From contig NZ_JANUQM010000007.1 in NCBI RefSeq assembly GCF_030386795.1, positions 124,001 to 188,000 on the forward strand: DNA of 64,000 bases, read 5' to 3'. This document shows, one piece after another, positions 18,911 to 27,141 of this stretch. The notes below the pieces were generated by a model. That model was not told the DNA's origin, ran no database searches, and saw only the letters and a program-made list of their open reading frames with translations. The stretch's first letter is position 1. Every line of letters starts with the position of its first letter. This DNA is from Streptomyces sp. S.PNR 29 (GTDB lineage Bacteria > Actinomycetota > Actinomycetes > Streptomycetales > Streptomycetaceae). The translations under genes were made by a program, and so were the position numbers.

Positions 18911-18987
18911 GCTACAGAGCAGTCCCCCCACCTCTGTCCCATTAGCCCGACGCGCCCCCCGACCGGCGCGCCAGGAGGAGTCACCAC

Positions 18988-19569
18988 ATGCAACCCCTCA
19001 TCGACAACGCCCGCACGTTCGGACAGCGCCCTGAGGAGTTCGCCAAGCTGGCCGAGGGCCAGTCCCCCGAGGTCCTGTTCATCACCTGCGCCGACTCCAG
19101 GGTCGTACCGGCCCTGATCACCGGCGCCCGCCCCGGCCAGCTCTTCGAGCTGCGCACCGCGGGCAACATCGTCCCGCCGTACGGCTCCGGCACCCCCACC
19201 GGCGAGGCGGCCACCATCGAGTACGCCGTGGAGGTGCTCGGCGTCAAGGACATCGTGGTCTGCGGCCACTCGCACTGCGGTGCCGTGGGCGCCGTGGTGC
19301 GCGGTGACGACCTGGACGCCGTACCGGCCGTGCGTGACTGGCTGGCGCACGCCGCGGAGGAGCCCAAGTGCTCCGACAAGGCCGACCCGACGGTCGCCGA
19401 GGCCGTCCAGCACCACGTGCTGACGCAACTGCTGCGGCTGCGGTCCTACCCCTGCATCGAAAAGCTGCTGGCGAACGACCAACTCCGGCTGCACGGCTGG
19501 TACTACGAGGTGCACACCGGGGCCGTGCGCGAACACCGCGCGGAGACCGACACGTTCGAGGCTCTGTGA
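18988..19569 (+). CDS. Beta-class carbonic anhydrase
   Basis: A 193-residue enzyme that interconverts CO2 and bicarbonate at a zinc site. The ligands are visible: C34 and the D36-R38 dyad in FITCADSR, and H94/C97 in VVCGHSHCGAVGA. It has the full length of the family and no signal peptide, so it is cytoplasmic. ATG 18988 follows an AGGAGG site. The SulP gene begins 8 nt after its stop, so the two form an operon and probably couple bicarbonate import to CO2/bicarbonate balance. Confidence 0.96.
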   Translation: MQPLIDNARTFGQRPEEFAKLAEGQSPEVLFITCADSRVVPALITGARPGQLFELRTAGNIVPPYGSGTPTGEAATIEYAVEVLGVKDIVVCGHSHCGAVGAVVRGDDLDAVPAVRDWLAHAAEEPKCSDKADPTVAEAVQHHVLTQLLRLRSYPCIEKLLANDQLRLHGWYYEVHTGAVREHRAETDTFEAL

Positions 19570-19577
19570 GGCGCGCC

Positions 19578-21065
19578 ATGACTGCCATGACCAAGTTTCC
19601 TTATCTCCGGCAGGACTTCGCCGCCTCCATCGTCGTCTTCCTGGTCGCCGTGCCGCTCTGTGTCGGTGTGGCCGTCGCCTCCGGCGTCCCCGCCGAGCTG
19701 GGTCTTGTCACCGGCATCGTGGGTGGCCTCGTCACCGGGCTCATGCCCGGCAGCAGCCTCCAGGTGTCCGGGCCCGCCGCGGGCCTGACGGTGCTGGTCT
19801 TCGAGGCCGTCAGCGAGTTCGGCGTGGCCGCGCTGGGCGTGATCGTGCTGATCGCCGGACTGCTCCAGCTCGCCATGGGCTTCCTCAAGGTGGGCCGCTG
19901 GTTCCGGGCGATATCCGTCGCCGTCGTCGAGGGCATGCTCTGCGGCATCGGCCTGGTGATCATCGCCGGCCAGATCTACGCGGCGGCGGGCCTGAAGGCC
20001 CCGGAGACCGGACTCGGCAAGATCGCGGGACTCCCGGGGGCGTTCGCCGACGCGCTGAAGAGCACCGAGGCTCTGACCTCGCTCGCCATCGGCGCGGCCA
20101 CCATCGCCGTCATCGTGCTGTGGAAGAAGATGCCGAAGGCGGTACAGGCCGTGCCCGGCGCTCTCGCGGCGGTGACGCTGGCCACGGTCGCCACGCTCGC
20201 CTTCGGCCTCCCGGTCGCCACGGTCGAGGTGGAGGGCCTGCTCGGCGTCATCCAGCCGCCCGGCGCCGAGGCCTTCGGTGAGCTGGCCACTCCGGCCATC
20301 TGGGGCACCATCATCGCGTTCACGCTCATCGCCTCGGCGGAGAGCCTGTTCAGCGCCGCGGCCGTGGACCGTCTGCACAACGGTCCCCGCACCGAGTACA
20401 ACAAGGAGATGATCGCCCAGGGCGCGGGCAACACGGTGTGCGGTCTGCTCGGCGCGCTGCCGATGACCGCGGTGATCGTGCGCAGCTCCGCCAACGTCAA
20501 CGCGGGCGCGAAGACCAAGGCGTCGCGTGTGCTGCACGGCGTGTGGCTGCTGCTGTTCGCCGCCGCGATGCCGTGGGCCCTGGCACTGATCCCGATTCCC
20601 GCCCTCGCCGGCATCCTCGTGCACGCGGGCTGGAAGCTGATCCCGTTCCGCCAGATCGCGACACTGTGGCGGAGCCACAAGGGCGAGGCGCTGATCCTGG
20701 TGGTCACGGCCGTGTCGATCGTCGCGGTGAACATGTTCGAGGGCGTGCTCATCGGTCTGGCCCTGTCCGTGATCAAGACCGCCTGGGAGGCCTCGCACCT
20801 GAAGCTGGATGTCATCGACAAGGGAGCCGGCCCGATCCAGGTGTACCTGTCGGGCAACGCGACCTTCCTGCGGCTGCCGAAGATCCTCGACAGCCTGGAG
20901 GCGCTGCCCCAGGACCGGCCCGTCGAGCTGGACCTGTCCGGGCTGCACCACCTGGACCACGCCTGCCGTACGGCGCTGGAGAACTGGGCCGAGCGGCACA
21001 GCGCGCCCGACACCGAGCCGGTGAAGGTCACCACTCCGGAACCGGAGAAGGCCGTGGCGTCCTAG
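19578..21065 (+). CDS. SulP family anion (probable bicarbonate) transporter
   Basis: A 495-residue integral membrane protein with about ten to twelve membrane segments and a short STAS-like C-terminal domain (about 410-480; QVYLSGNATFLRLPKILDSL ... ELDLSGLHHLDHACRTALENW). SIVVFLVAVPLCVGVAVASGVP near the N-terminus and SLQVSGPAAGLTVLVFEAV are typical SulP blocks. ATG 19578 starts 8 nt after the carbonic anhydrase stop; ATG 19587 is an alternative. SulP proteins carry sulfate, bicarbonate or other anions; linkage to carbonic anhydrase favours bicarbonate. Confidence 0.93.
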   Translation: MTAMTKFPYLRQDFAASIVVFLVAVPLCVGVAVASGVPAELGLVTGIVGGLVTGLMPGSSLQVSGPAAGLTVLVFEAVSEFGVAALGVIVLIAGLLQLAMGFLKVGRWFRAISVAVVEGMLCGIGLVIIAGQIYAAAGLKAPETGLGKIAGLPGAFADALKSTEALTSLAIGAATIAVIVLWKKMPKAVQAVPGALAAVTLATVATLAFGLPVATVEVEGLLGVIQPPGAEAFGELATPAIWGTIIAFTLIASAESLFSAAAVDRLHNGPRTEYNKEMIAQGAGNTVCGLLGALPMTAVIVRSSANVNAGAKTKASRVLHGVWLLLFAAAMPWALALIPIPALAGILVHAGWKLIPFRQIATLWRSHKGEALILVVTAVSIVAVNMFEGVLIGLALSVIKTAWEASHLKLDVIDKGAGPIQVYLSGNATFLRLPKILDSLEALPQDRPVELDLSGLHHLDHACRTALENWAERHSAPDTEPVKVTTPEPEKAVAS

Positions 21066-21087
21066 CGATCCCGGTGTGAAGCACCCC

Positions 21088-21124
21088 TGCCCGGCCGGAG
21101 CTCGCCAGAGCGTCCGGCCGGGCA
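21088..21124 (+). terminator. Strong hairpin after the carbonic anhydrase/SulP operon
   Basis: Perfect 12-bp arms TGCCCGGCCGGA (21088-21099) and TCCGGCCGGGCA (21113-21124) with a 13-nt loop, 22 nt after the sulP stop. There is no U-run, as is common for Streptomyces terminators. It separates the operon from the SPFH gene. Confidence 0.75.
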
Positions 21125-21188
21125 TATCGTTACAGGAGGTGCGAAAACTCGCACAAGCGTGCAAGACGGCCGGCAAGGAGTCGTCATC

Positions 21189-21971
21189 GTGCTTGAGGCA
21201 GTGCTGACCGCTGTTGTCGCCGCCGGAACCGTTGGCGTCGTCTACGTCGCCGCGGCGGCCCGGGTCGTCAAGCAGTACGAGCGTGGGGTGGTCTTCCGCC
21301 TCGGACGGCTGGCGGGTGACGTGCGGCCGCCCGGGTTCACCGTGATCGTTCCGTTCGTGGACCGGCTGCACAAGGTCAACATGCAGATCGTGACGATGCC
21401 GGTGCCGGCCCAGGAGGGCATCACCCGGGACAACGTGACCGTGCGGGTGGACGCGGTCGTGTACTTCAAGGTGGTCGACGCGGCCAACGCGCTCGTGAAG
21501 GTCGAGGACTACAAGTTCGCGGTCTCGCAGATGGCGCAGACGTCCCTGCGGTCGATCATCGGCAAGAGCGACCTGGACGACCTGCTGTCCAACCGCGAGA
21601 AGCTCAACCAGGGCCTGGAGCTGATGATCGACAGCCCGGCCGTCGGCTGGGGCGTGCAGGTGGACAGGGTCGAGATCAAGGACGTGTCCCTGCCGGACAC
21701 GATGAAGCGGTCCATGGCCCGCCAGGCCGAGGCCGACCGTGAGCGCCGGGCCCGGGTCATCAACGCCGACGCCGAGCTCCAGGCGTCGAAGAAGCTGGCC
21801 GAGGCCGCGCAGCAGATGTCCGACACGCCGGCCGCGCTGCAACTGCGGCTGCTGCAGACGGTGGTCGCGGTGGCCGCGGAGAAGAACTCCACGCTCGTGC
21901 TCCCGTTCCCGGTGGAGCTGCTGCGCTTCCTGGAGAAGGCGCCGCAGGCGCCGCCGGAGCAGACCGCCTGA
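21189..21971 (+). CDS. SPFH/band 7 (stomatin-like) membrane protein
   Basis: A 260-residue slipin-type protein. One N-terminal membrane helix (LEAVLTAVVAAGTVGVVYVAAAARVV) is followed by the SPFH domain with YERGVVFRLGRLAGDVRPPGFTVIVPFVDRL and the typical GVQVDRVEIKDVSLPDTMKRSMARQAEADRERRARVI coiled-coil entry. GTG 21189 is chosen for its AAGGAG site; an upstream in-frame GTG 21159 lacks one. Such proteins form scaffolds in the inner membrane and often control proteases; no NfeD partner is adjacent here. Confidence 0.93.
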   Translation: MLEAVLTAVVAAGTVGVVYVAAAARVVKQYERGVVFRLGRLAGDVRPPGFTVIVPFVDRLHKVNMQIVTMPVPAQEGITRDNVTVRVDAVVYFKVVDAANALVKVEDYKFAVSQMAQTSLRSIIGKSDLDDLLSNREKLNQGLELMIDSPAVGWGVQVDRVEIKDVSLPDTMKRSMARQAEADRERRARVINADAELQASKKLAEAAQQMSDTPAALQLRLLQTVVAVAAEKNSTLVLPFPVELLRFLEKAPQAPPEQTA

Positions 21972-22066
21972 CCGTGACGCGCGCTACGCGCGTGGTTCCC
22001 GTGGCCCGCACCAGGTGATAGACACGGCGGGGTCACAGTTCCTGTCCGCCAGCAGGAAGGTTGCCC

Positions 22067-23470
22067 ATGCCCGAAAACACGACCGAGACCGTGTCCGACA
22101 GCGGCCGTACGACACGACGCCAGATGCTCGCCCGCACCGGCGCGTTGGGCGTCGGCATCGCGTTCGCCGGAAACCTCTCCGAACTCTTCGCGGGCACCGC
22201 CGCCGCGCAGACCCTGGGGCGCACCGGATACGGCCCCCTCGTCCCCGACCCGAACGGCCTGCTCGACCTGCCGAAGGGCTTCCGCTACACCGTGCTCTCC
22301 CGGGAGGGCGACCCGTTGCGCTCCGGCGAGGGCAGGGTCCCGTCCAACCACGACGGAATGTCGGCCTTCGCGGGCGGACACGGCCGCGTCCACCTGGTCC
22401 GCAACCACGAGAACCGCAACACGGCGAAGCTCCCCGTCCCCACCGTCGAGGGCCTCACGTACGACCCGGCCGGCAAGGGCGGCTGTACGGTCCTGACGCT
22501 GGACTCACGCAACAACGTACTGTCCGAACGGGTCGGCATCGCCGGTACGGCCGTCAACTGCGCGGGCGGCCCCACCCCTTGGGGGACCTGGCTGACCTGC
22601 GAGGAGACCGAGGACAGGGCCGGCACCGCCGGGTACAGCAAGGACCACGGCTTCATCTTCGAGGTCGACCCGGCCGACCCGCGCCGCAGCGGGGCCGTGC
22701 CGCTGACGGCGATGGGCCGCTTCCAGCACGAGGCGATCGCCGTCGATCCACGGCGGGGCGTGGTCTACGAGACGGAGGACGCGTTCCTCAAGCCCTTCGG
22801 CCTCTTCTACCGGTTCCTGCCCGAGAAGCCGCTGGGCGGCCTCGGTTCGCTGCGCGCGGGCGGCCGGCTGCAGGCGATGCGCGTTCCCGGCGTGCCCGAC
22901 CTCTCCACCATCCAGGAGACGGGCGCCTGCTTCGACGGCATCGAGTGGGTGGACGTACCGGACCCGCAGGCCGCCCAGACCCCCGTCCGGCTGCAGGACT
23001 TCGGGCCGAAGGGCATCACCCACGCGCAGAAGCTGGAGGGCTGCTACTGGGGCGGGCGGAGCGTGTACTTCGTGTCGTCCTTCGCCCGCAGCGCGGACGG
23101 GTCCGCGGCCGACCACTACGGGCAGATCTGGCGGTACGACCCGTCGGCGCGCCGCCTGACCCTGGTGATCGTCTTCGGCCCGGACACCGACGTCCAGCTG
23201 CCGGGCGAGTCCCCGGACAACATCTGCCTCGCGCCCAGCGGCGGCCTCATGGTCTGCGAGGATGGCAACGGCGCCCAGCACGTCTTCGGCGTCACCCGGA
23301 AAGGCGAGGTCTACGCGATGGCCCGTGGCCGTCAGAACATCGGCACCCCCGAGGAACCGGAGTGGGGCGAGTTCGCCGGGGTCGCCTTCTCCCCCGACGG
23401 CCGGACGATGTACGTGAACTGCTACACGCCCGGGACGACGTTCGCCGTGACGGGTCCCTGGCGCGGATAG
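22067..23470 (+). CDS. Tat-exported PhoX-like (DUF839) phosphatase-family protein
   Basis: A 467-residue protein of the DUF839/PhoX family. A twin-arginine signal is evident (TTRRQMLARTGALGVGIAFAG, followed by AAAQ cleavage). The body is a beta-propeller with PSNHDGMSAFAG, LVRNHENR, TPWGTWLTCEE and DNICLAPSGGLMVCEDGNG, all shared with PhoX proteins, which use a Ca/Fe site for phosphoester cleavage. ATG 22067 follows GGAAGG with 6-nt spacing. It sits alone between the SPFH gene and the FAD/Rieske gene. No PHO box was recognised. Confidence 0.88.
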   Translation: MPENTTETVSDSGRTTRRQMLARTGALGVGIAFAGNLSELFAGTAAAQTLGRTGYGPLVPDPNGLLDLPKGFRYTVLSREGDPLRSGEGRVPSNHDGMSAFAGGHGRVHLVRNHENRNTAKLPVPTVEGLTYDPAGKGGCTVLTLDSRNNVLSERVGIAGTAVNCAGGPTPWGTWLTCEETEDRAGTAGYSKDHGFIFEVDPADPRRSGAVPLTAMGRFQHEAIAVDPRRGVVYETEDAFLKPFGLFYRFLPEKPLGGLGSLRAGGRLQAMRVPGVPDLSTIQETGACFDGIEWVDVPDPQAAQTPVRLQDFGPKGITHAQKLEGCYWGGRSVYFVSSFARSADGSAADHYGQIWRYDPSARRLTLVIVFGPDTDVQLPGESPDNICLAPSGGLMVCEDGNGAQHVFGVTRKGEVYAMARGRQNIGTPEEPEWGEFAGVAFSPDGRTMYVNCYTPGTTFAVTGPWRG

Positions 23471-23513
23471 CCGTGCCCGGTGAGGCCCGGGTGCGACGGG
23501 GTACTCGGGCCCC

Positions 23514-25037
23514 ATGACAGAGAACCCGCACGTCAGCGGCTCGTACTGGCTACAGACGGCTCCCGGCGGCCCTCATCCCGCGCTGCAGGAGGACCTCGAC
23601 GTCGACGTGGCCGTGATCGGCGCCGGTATCGCCGGGCTGAGCACGGCGTGGGGGCTGGTGCGGGCCGGGCGGAGCGTGGCGGTGCTGGAGGCCGGGCGGA
23701 TCGCCGCCGGCGTGACCGGCCACACCACCGCCAAGGTCACCGCCCTGCACAGCCTGATCTACGACAAGCTGCGGCGCACCCGGGGTCCCGAGGGCGCCCG
23801 GCTGTACGCCCGCTCGCAGTCCGAGGCGATCGAGCACGCCGCAGCGATCGTGGACGAGCTGGGCATCGACTGCGACTGGGAACGCCGGAGCGCCTACACG
23901 TACGCCTGTGACGCGGGCCGCGTGGACGAGCTGCGGGCCGAGGCGGCGGCCGCCGAGGAGGCGGGGCTGCCGGCGGCGTTCGTGACGGAGACCGGGCTGC
24001 CGTTCCCGGTGGCGGGCGCGGTGCGGGTCACCGGGCAGGCGCAGTTCCATCCCCGCAAGTACCTGCTGGCCCTCGCCGACGACCTGGTCGCCCGCGGTGG
24101 GCGCATCTTCGAGCACACCACCGTCCACGGCCTGGACGAGGGCACGCCCTGCCGGCTGTCCACCGGGGCCGGGCCGACGGTGACCGCCCGGGACGTCGTC
24201 GTCGCCACGCACTACCCGATCTTCGACCGGGCGCTGCTCTTCACCCGGCTCTCCCCGCGACGCGAGCTGGTCGTCGCCGGGACCATCGAAGCCGAGCGGG
24301 ACCCGGACGGCATGTACATCACACCGGACGAGAACACCCGCTCGGTCCGCACGGCACCGCACGGCACGGACGGCGGTCGGCGGCTGATCGTCATCACCGG
24401 GGAGCACTTCACGCCCGGCACGGGCGACACCCGGGACCGCTTCGAGCACCTGACCAGCTGGGCCACCGAGCACTTCCCCGGCATCGACCTCACCCACGCC
24501 TGGGCCACGCAGGACAACGATCCCACCGACACCGTCCCCATGGTGGGCCCGTTGCACCCGGGTGCCCGCCACACCTACGTCGCCACCGGCTTCGCCGGCT
24601 GGGGCATGACCGGCGGCATCATGGCGGGCCGGCTGCTCACCGCGCAGATCACCGGCGAGGAGTGCGCGTGGAGCGAACTGTACGACCCGCGCCGGCTGCG
24701 CACGGCGGTGCGCGAGGCCCCGTCGTTCCTCAGGACGCAGGCCGAGGTCGCCCGCCACTTCGTCGGCGACCGGCTCAAGCCCGCGCCTCCGGTGGACGCC
24801 CTGCCGCCCGGCGAGGGGTCCGTGGTCCGCGTGGGCGGTCACCGGCTCGCGGTCTACCGGGACGACGACGGCGCCCTGCACGCCGTCTCCGCGCGCTGCA
24901 CCCACCTCGGCTGCCTGGTCTCCTTCAACGCGGCCGAGCGGGCCTGGGAGTGCCCCTGCCACGGCTCCCGCTTCGACACGGACGGCAAGGTGATCCAGGG
25001 GCCGGCGACGCGTCCGCTGGAGCGGCGGGACATCTGA
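23514..25037 (+). CDS. FAD-dependent (DAO-type) oxidoreductase with C-terminal Rieske [2Fe-2S] domain
   Basis: A 507-residue fusion. The N-terminal FAD-binding motif is VAVIGAGIAGLSTAWGLVRAG, followed by a D-amino-acid-oxidase-type fold (about 28-400) ending with ATGFAGWGMTGGIMAGRLL. The C-terminal about 95 residues are a Rieske domain: C462-x-H464 in CTHLGC and C480-x2-H483 in CPCHGSRF, with C467/C482 placed for the usual disulfide. The electron donor or acceptor is not evident from the context. No signal peptide is seen. It starts 43 nt after the PhoX-like gene, so they may be co-transcribed. Confidence 0.93.
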   Translation: MTENPHVSGSYWLQTAPGGPHPALQEDLDVDVAVIGAGIAGLSTAWGLVRAGRSVAVLEAGRIAAGVTGHTTAKVTALHSLIYDKLRRTRGPEGARLYARSQSEAIEHAAAIVDELGIDCDWERRSAYTYACDAGRVDELRAEAAAAEEAGLPAAFVTETGLPFPVAGAVRVTGQAQFHPRKYLLALADDLVARGGRIFEHTTVHGLDEGTPCRLSTGAGPTVTARDVVVATHYPIFDRALLFTRLSPRRELVVAGTIEAERDPDGMYITPDENTRSVRTAPHGTDGGRRLIVITGEHFTPGTGDTRDRFEHLTSWATEHFPGIDLTHAWATQDNDPTDTVPMVGPLHPGARHTYVATGFAGWGMTGGIMAGRLLTAQITGEECAWSELYDPRRLRTAVREAPSFLRTQAEVARHFVGDRLKPAPPVDALPPGEGSVVRVGGHRLAVYRDDDGALHAVSARCTHLGCLVSFNAAERAWECPCHGSRFDTDGKVIQGPATRPLERRDI

Positions 25038-25118
25038 CGGGCCGGGAGCGGCGGCCGGGCGGGTGACTCGACGGCCGGGTTGACTCTGAGGCCGGACAGA
25101 TCGTCATACGGTCGTACG

Positions 25119-25976
25119 GTGATCACTCTGGTACGTCGGATCACCGCCGTCTGGGTCGTGAGCGCCGCCCTCGCCGCCTGCGGCACCCCGGCCCAGGCAC
25201 CGCGTGCTCCCCGCGCGTCGCCCTCGGCGGCCCCGTCCCGCCCCGCGTCGATCCCGTCCCGACCTCCCAGCCTCGCCCCCGGCCCGGCGGGCCTCACCCC
25301 CGTCTTCACCCACGGCCCGCGCACGCGGGGCAGGGCCGTCGCCCTCACCTTCGACGCCGACATGACCGCCGGCCAGGGGGCGCGGGCGGCCGCGGGCGAG
25401 CGATTCGACAACCCGGGGCTGATCGCGACGCTGCGCAAGCTGAAGGTGCCGGCCACGGTGTTCATAACGGGGCGGTGGGCCGAGGAGTACCCGGCCCAGG
25501 CCCGGTCCATCGGGCGGGACCCGCTCTTCGAGGTCGCCAACCACTCCTACAGCCACTACGCGTTCACCCGCGACTGCTACGGCCTGCCGACCCTGCCCCG
25601 GAACCGGATGCGGGCGGACGTGGAGCGGGCGTACGCCGCGTTCCGGAAGGTGGGTCTGCGGCATCCGATGCCGTACTTCCGCTTCCCCGGTGGCTGTCAC
25701 GACCGGCGGGCCCTGAAGGCGCTGGCCCCCACCGGCGTCACCGCCGTGCAGTGGGACGTGGTGAGCGGGGACGCGTTCGCGACGGACGCGGACGCGGTGG
25801 CCCGGCAGGTGCTGCGGGGGGTGCGGCCCGGATCGGTCGTCGTTCTGCACTGCACCCGCAGCGCCGCCCCGGCGACCGAGCGGGCCGTGCGGACGATCGT
25901 GCCCGAGCTGCGCCGCAAGGGCTTCCGGTTCGTGAAGGTGTCCGGGCTGATCGGGGCCGCGGGCGCCCGGCGCTGA
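25119..25976 (+). CDS. Lipoprotein polysaccharide deacetylase (NodB/CE4)
   Basis: A 285-residue predicted lipoprotein: signal peptide VRRITAVWVVSAALAAC with lipobox LAAC, a Pro/Ser-rich linker (about 25-65) and a NodB domain. ALTFDADMT carries the catalytic Asp and the metal-binding Asp, and VANHSYSHYAFT the two metal-binding His. YFRFPGGCHD and VVLHC are the remaining CE4 motifs. It probably deacetylates peptidoglycan or another envelope polysaccharide outside the membrane. GTG 25119 is chosen so that the signal peptide begins right after the start; the longer frame from 25080 has charged, non-signal residues. Confidence 0.9.
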   Translation: MITLVRRITAVWVVSAALAACGTPAQAPRAPRASPSAAPSRPASIPSRPPSLAPGPAGLTPVFTHGPRTRGRAVALTFDADMTAGQGARAAAGERFDNPGLIATLRKLKVPATVFITGRWAEEYPAQARSIGRDPLFEVANHSYSHYAFTRDCYGLPTLPRNRMRADVERAYAAFRKVGLRHPMPYFRFPGGCHDRRALKALAPTGVTAVQWDVVSGDAFATDADAVARQVLRGVRPGSVVVLHCTRSAAPATERAVRTIVPELRRKGFRFVKVSGLIGAAGARR

Positions 25977-25994
25977 GCGTCCTACGCTGGAGGC

Positions 25995-26174
25995 ATGAGC
26001 GAGGACGACTACTGCCTGATCGACGCGGCCAGGCCGCCCAGGGCCGACGGGCCGCCGTACGCGGAGTGCGTGCTGTGCCGGGAGCCGACGGAGTATCCGG
26101 AGTCGTACAAGGGCATCACCCTGTGCCCGGTCTGCGAGTGGCAGGAGGCCCAGCGCACGGCCTGCTCGGGATGA
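25995..26174 (+). CDS. 59-residue zinc-ribbon protein
   Basis: A short gene from ATG 25995 (preceded by GGAGG) to TGA 26174. Its centre holds two CxxC pairs, ECVLCREPTEYPES and GITLCPVCEWQE, about 20 residues apart, which is a treble-clef/zinc-ribbon spacing. The reading frame has the strong third-position GC of a real gene. It lies 18 nt after the deacetylase stop and 34 nt before the PTH2-like gene, probably in one transcript. Function unknown; a zinc-bound adaptor is plausible. Confidence 0.7.
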   Translation: MSEDDYCLIDAARPPRADGPPYAECVLCREPTEYPESYKGITLCPVCEWQEAQRTACSG

Positions 26175-26208
26175 TCCCCCCGATCCCGGGGTTGGCACAC
26201 TGGTGGGC

Positions 26209-26925
26209 GTGACGAATGATCCCACGCCTGTGAACGACAGCCCCTTCCGCGCCGAGCCCGGCGACCGCGATCTCGCGCCGCAGTTCGTACTGCCGCTGGT
26301 CGTGCGGATCGAGCGGGCGGCGCCGCCGGCCCGTACGGACGCCCTGGAGACCGCGGCCCGGGCGGTGCTCGTGATGCTCGGCGACGAGCGGTCCGTGGGC
26401 GACGGCGAGTGGGCCCGGGCGATGCGGGACTGGCAGGACGCGCGGATCCGCAAGGTGGTGCGGCGGGCCCGCGGCGCCGAGTGGCGGCGGGCGCAGGCGC
26501 TGCCCGGCATCACGGTCACCGGCAAGACCGCGGAGGTGCGGGTCTACCCGCCCGTTCCGCTGGACGGCTGGCCGAAGGACCTGGCCCGGCTCCAGGTCTC
26601 CGGCACCGACCTCGACGACCCCGAGCCGCCGGTGGACCCGGACCTGTCCGCGCCGGTGCTCTGGATGAACCCGGACCTCGGCATGTCGGCCGGCAAGGCG
26701 ATGGCGCAGGCGGGCCACGCCGCCCAGCTCGCCTGGTGGGAACTCGGCGACGAGGAGCGCGCCGCCTGGCGGGACGCGGGCTTTGCGCTGGCCGTGCGTA
26801 CCCCGGAGCCCGGACACTGGAGTGAACTCGTGGGCAGTGGGCTGCCGTTGGTGCGTGACGCGGGCTTCACGGAGATCGCGCCGGGATCCTGCACGGTGGT
26901 CGCGGACCATCCCGCGCTGCGGTAG
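26209..26925 (+). CDS. Peptidyl-tRNA hydrolase 2 (PTH2)-like protein
   Basis: A 238-residue protein. The C-terminal half matches PTH2: VLWMNPDLGMSAGKAMAQAGHAAQLAWW, with the conserved GKxxAQxxHA pattern, then RTPEPGHWSELVGSGLPLVRDAGFTEIAPGSCTVVA. PTH2 recycles tRNA by cleaving peptidyl-tRNA; bacteria already have Pth1, so this may be a secondary or divergent activity. The N-terminal 120 residues are an actinobacterial extension. Start GTG 26209 or GTG 26203 are both possible; neither has a strong ribosome site. Confidence 0.82.
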   Translation: MTNDPTPVNDSPFRAEPGDRDLAPQFVLPLVVRIERAAPPARTDALETAARAVLVMLGDERSVGDGEWARAMRDWQDARIRKVVRRARGAEWRRAQALPGITVTGKTAEVRVYPPVPLDGWPKDLARLQVSGTDLDDPEPPVDPDLSAPVLWMNPDLGMSAGKAMAQAGHAAQLAWWELGDEERAAWRDAGFALAVRTPEPGHWSELVGSGLPLVRDAGFTEIAPGSCTVVADHPALR

Positions 26926-27141
26926 GACGGCCCGCGCCAGCGCCCCGTGAACGCGTCGGCCGCTCGGCACGTACCCCTCGGCACCGGCCGGGCGGCGGCA
27001 GGCGCCGGAACCTCAAATGTTGCTCTGAACGTGTCCGTGAAGGGGTTCGGTCCCGGGCGCCGGGGCCATACCCCCGTCATGTCCGAGGGGACGCCCCGGC
27101 GGGGCCGGGTGAGCCGCGTGGCCGGGTGAAGGAGGGGGACG

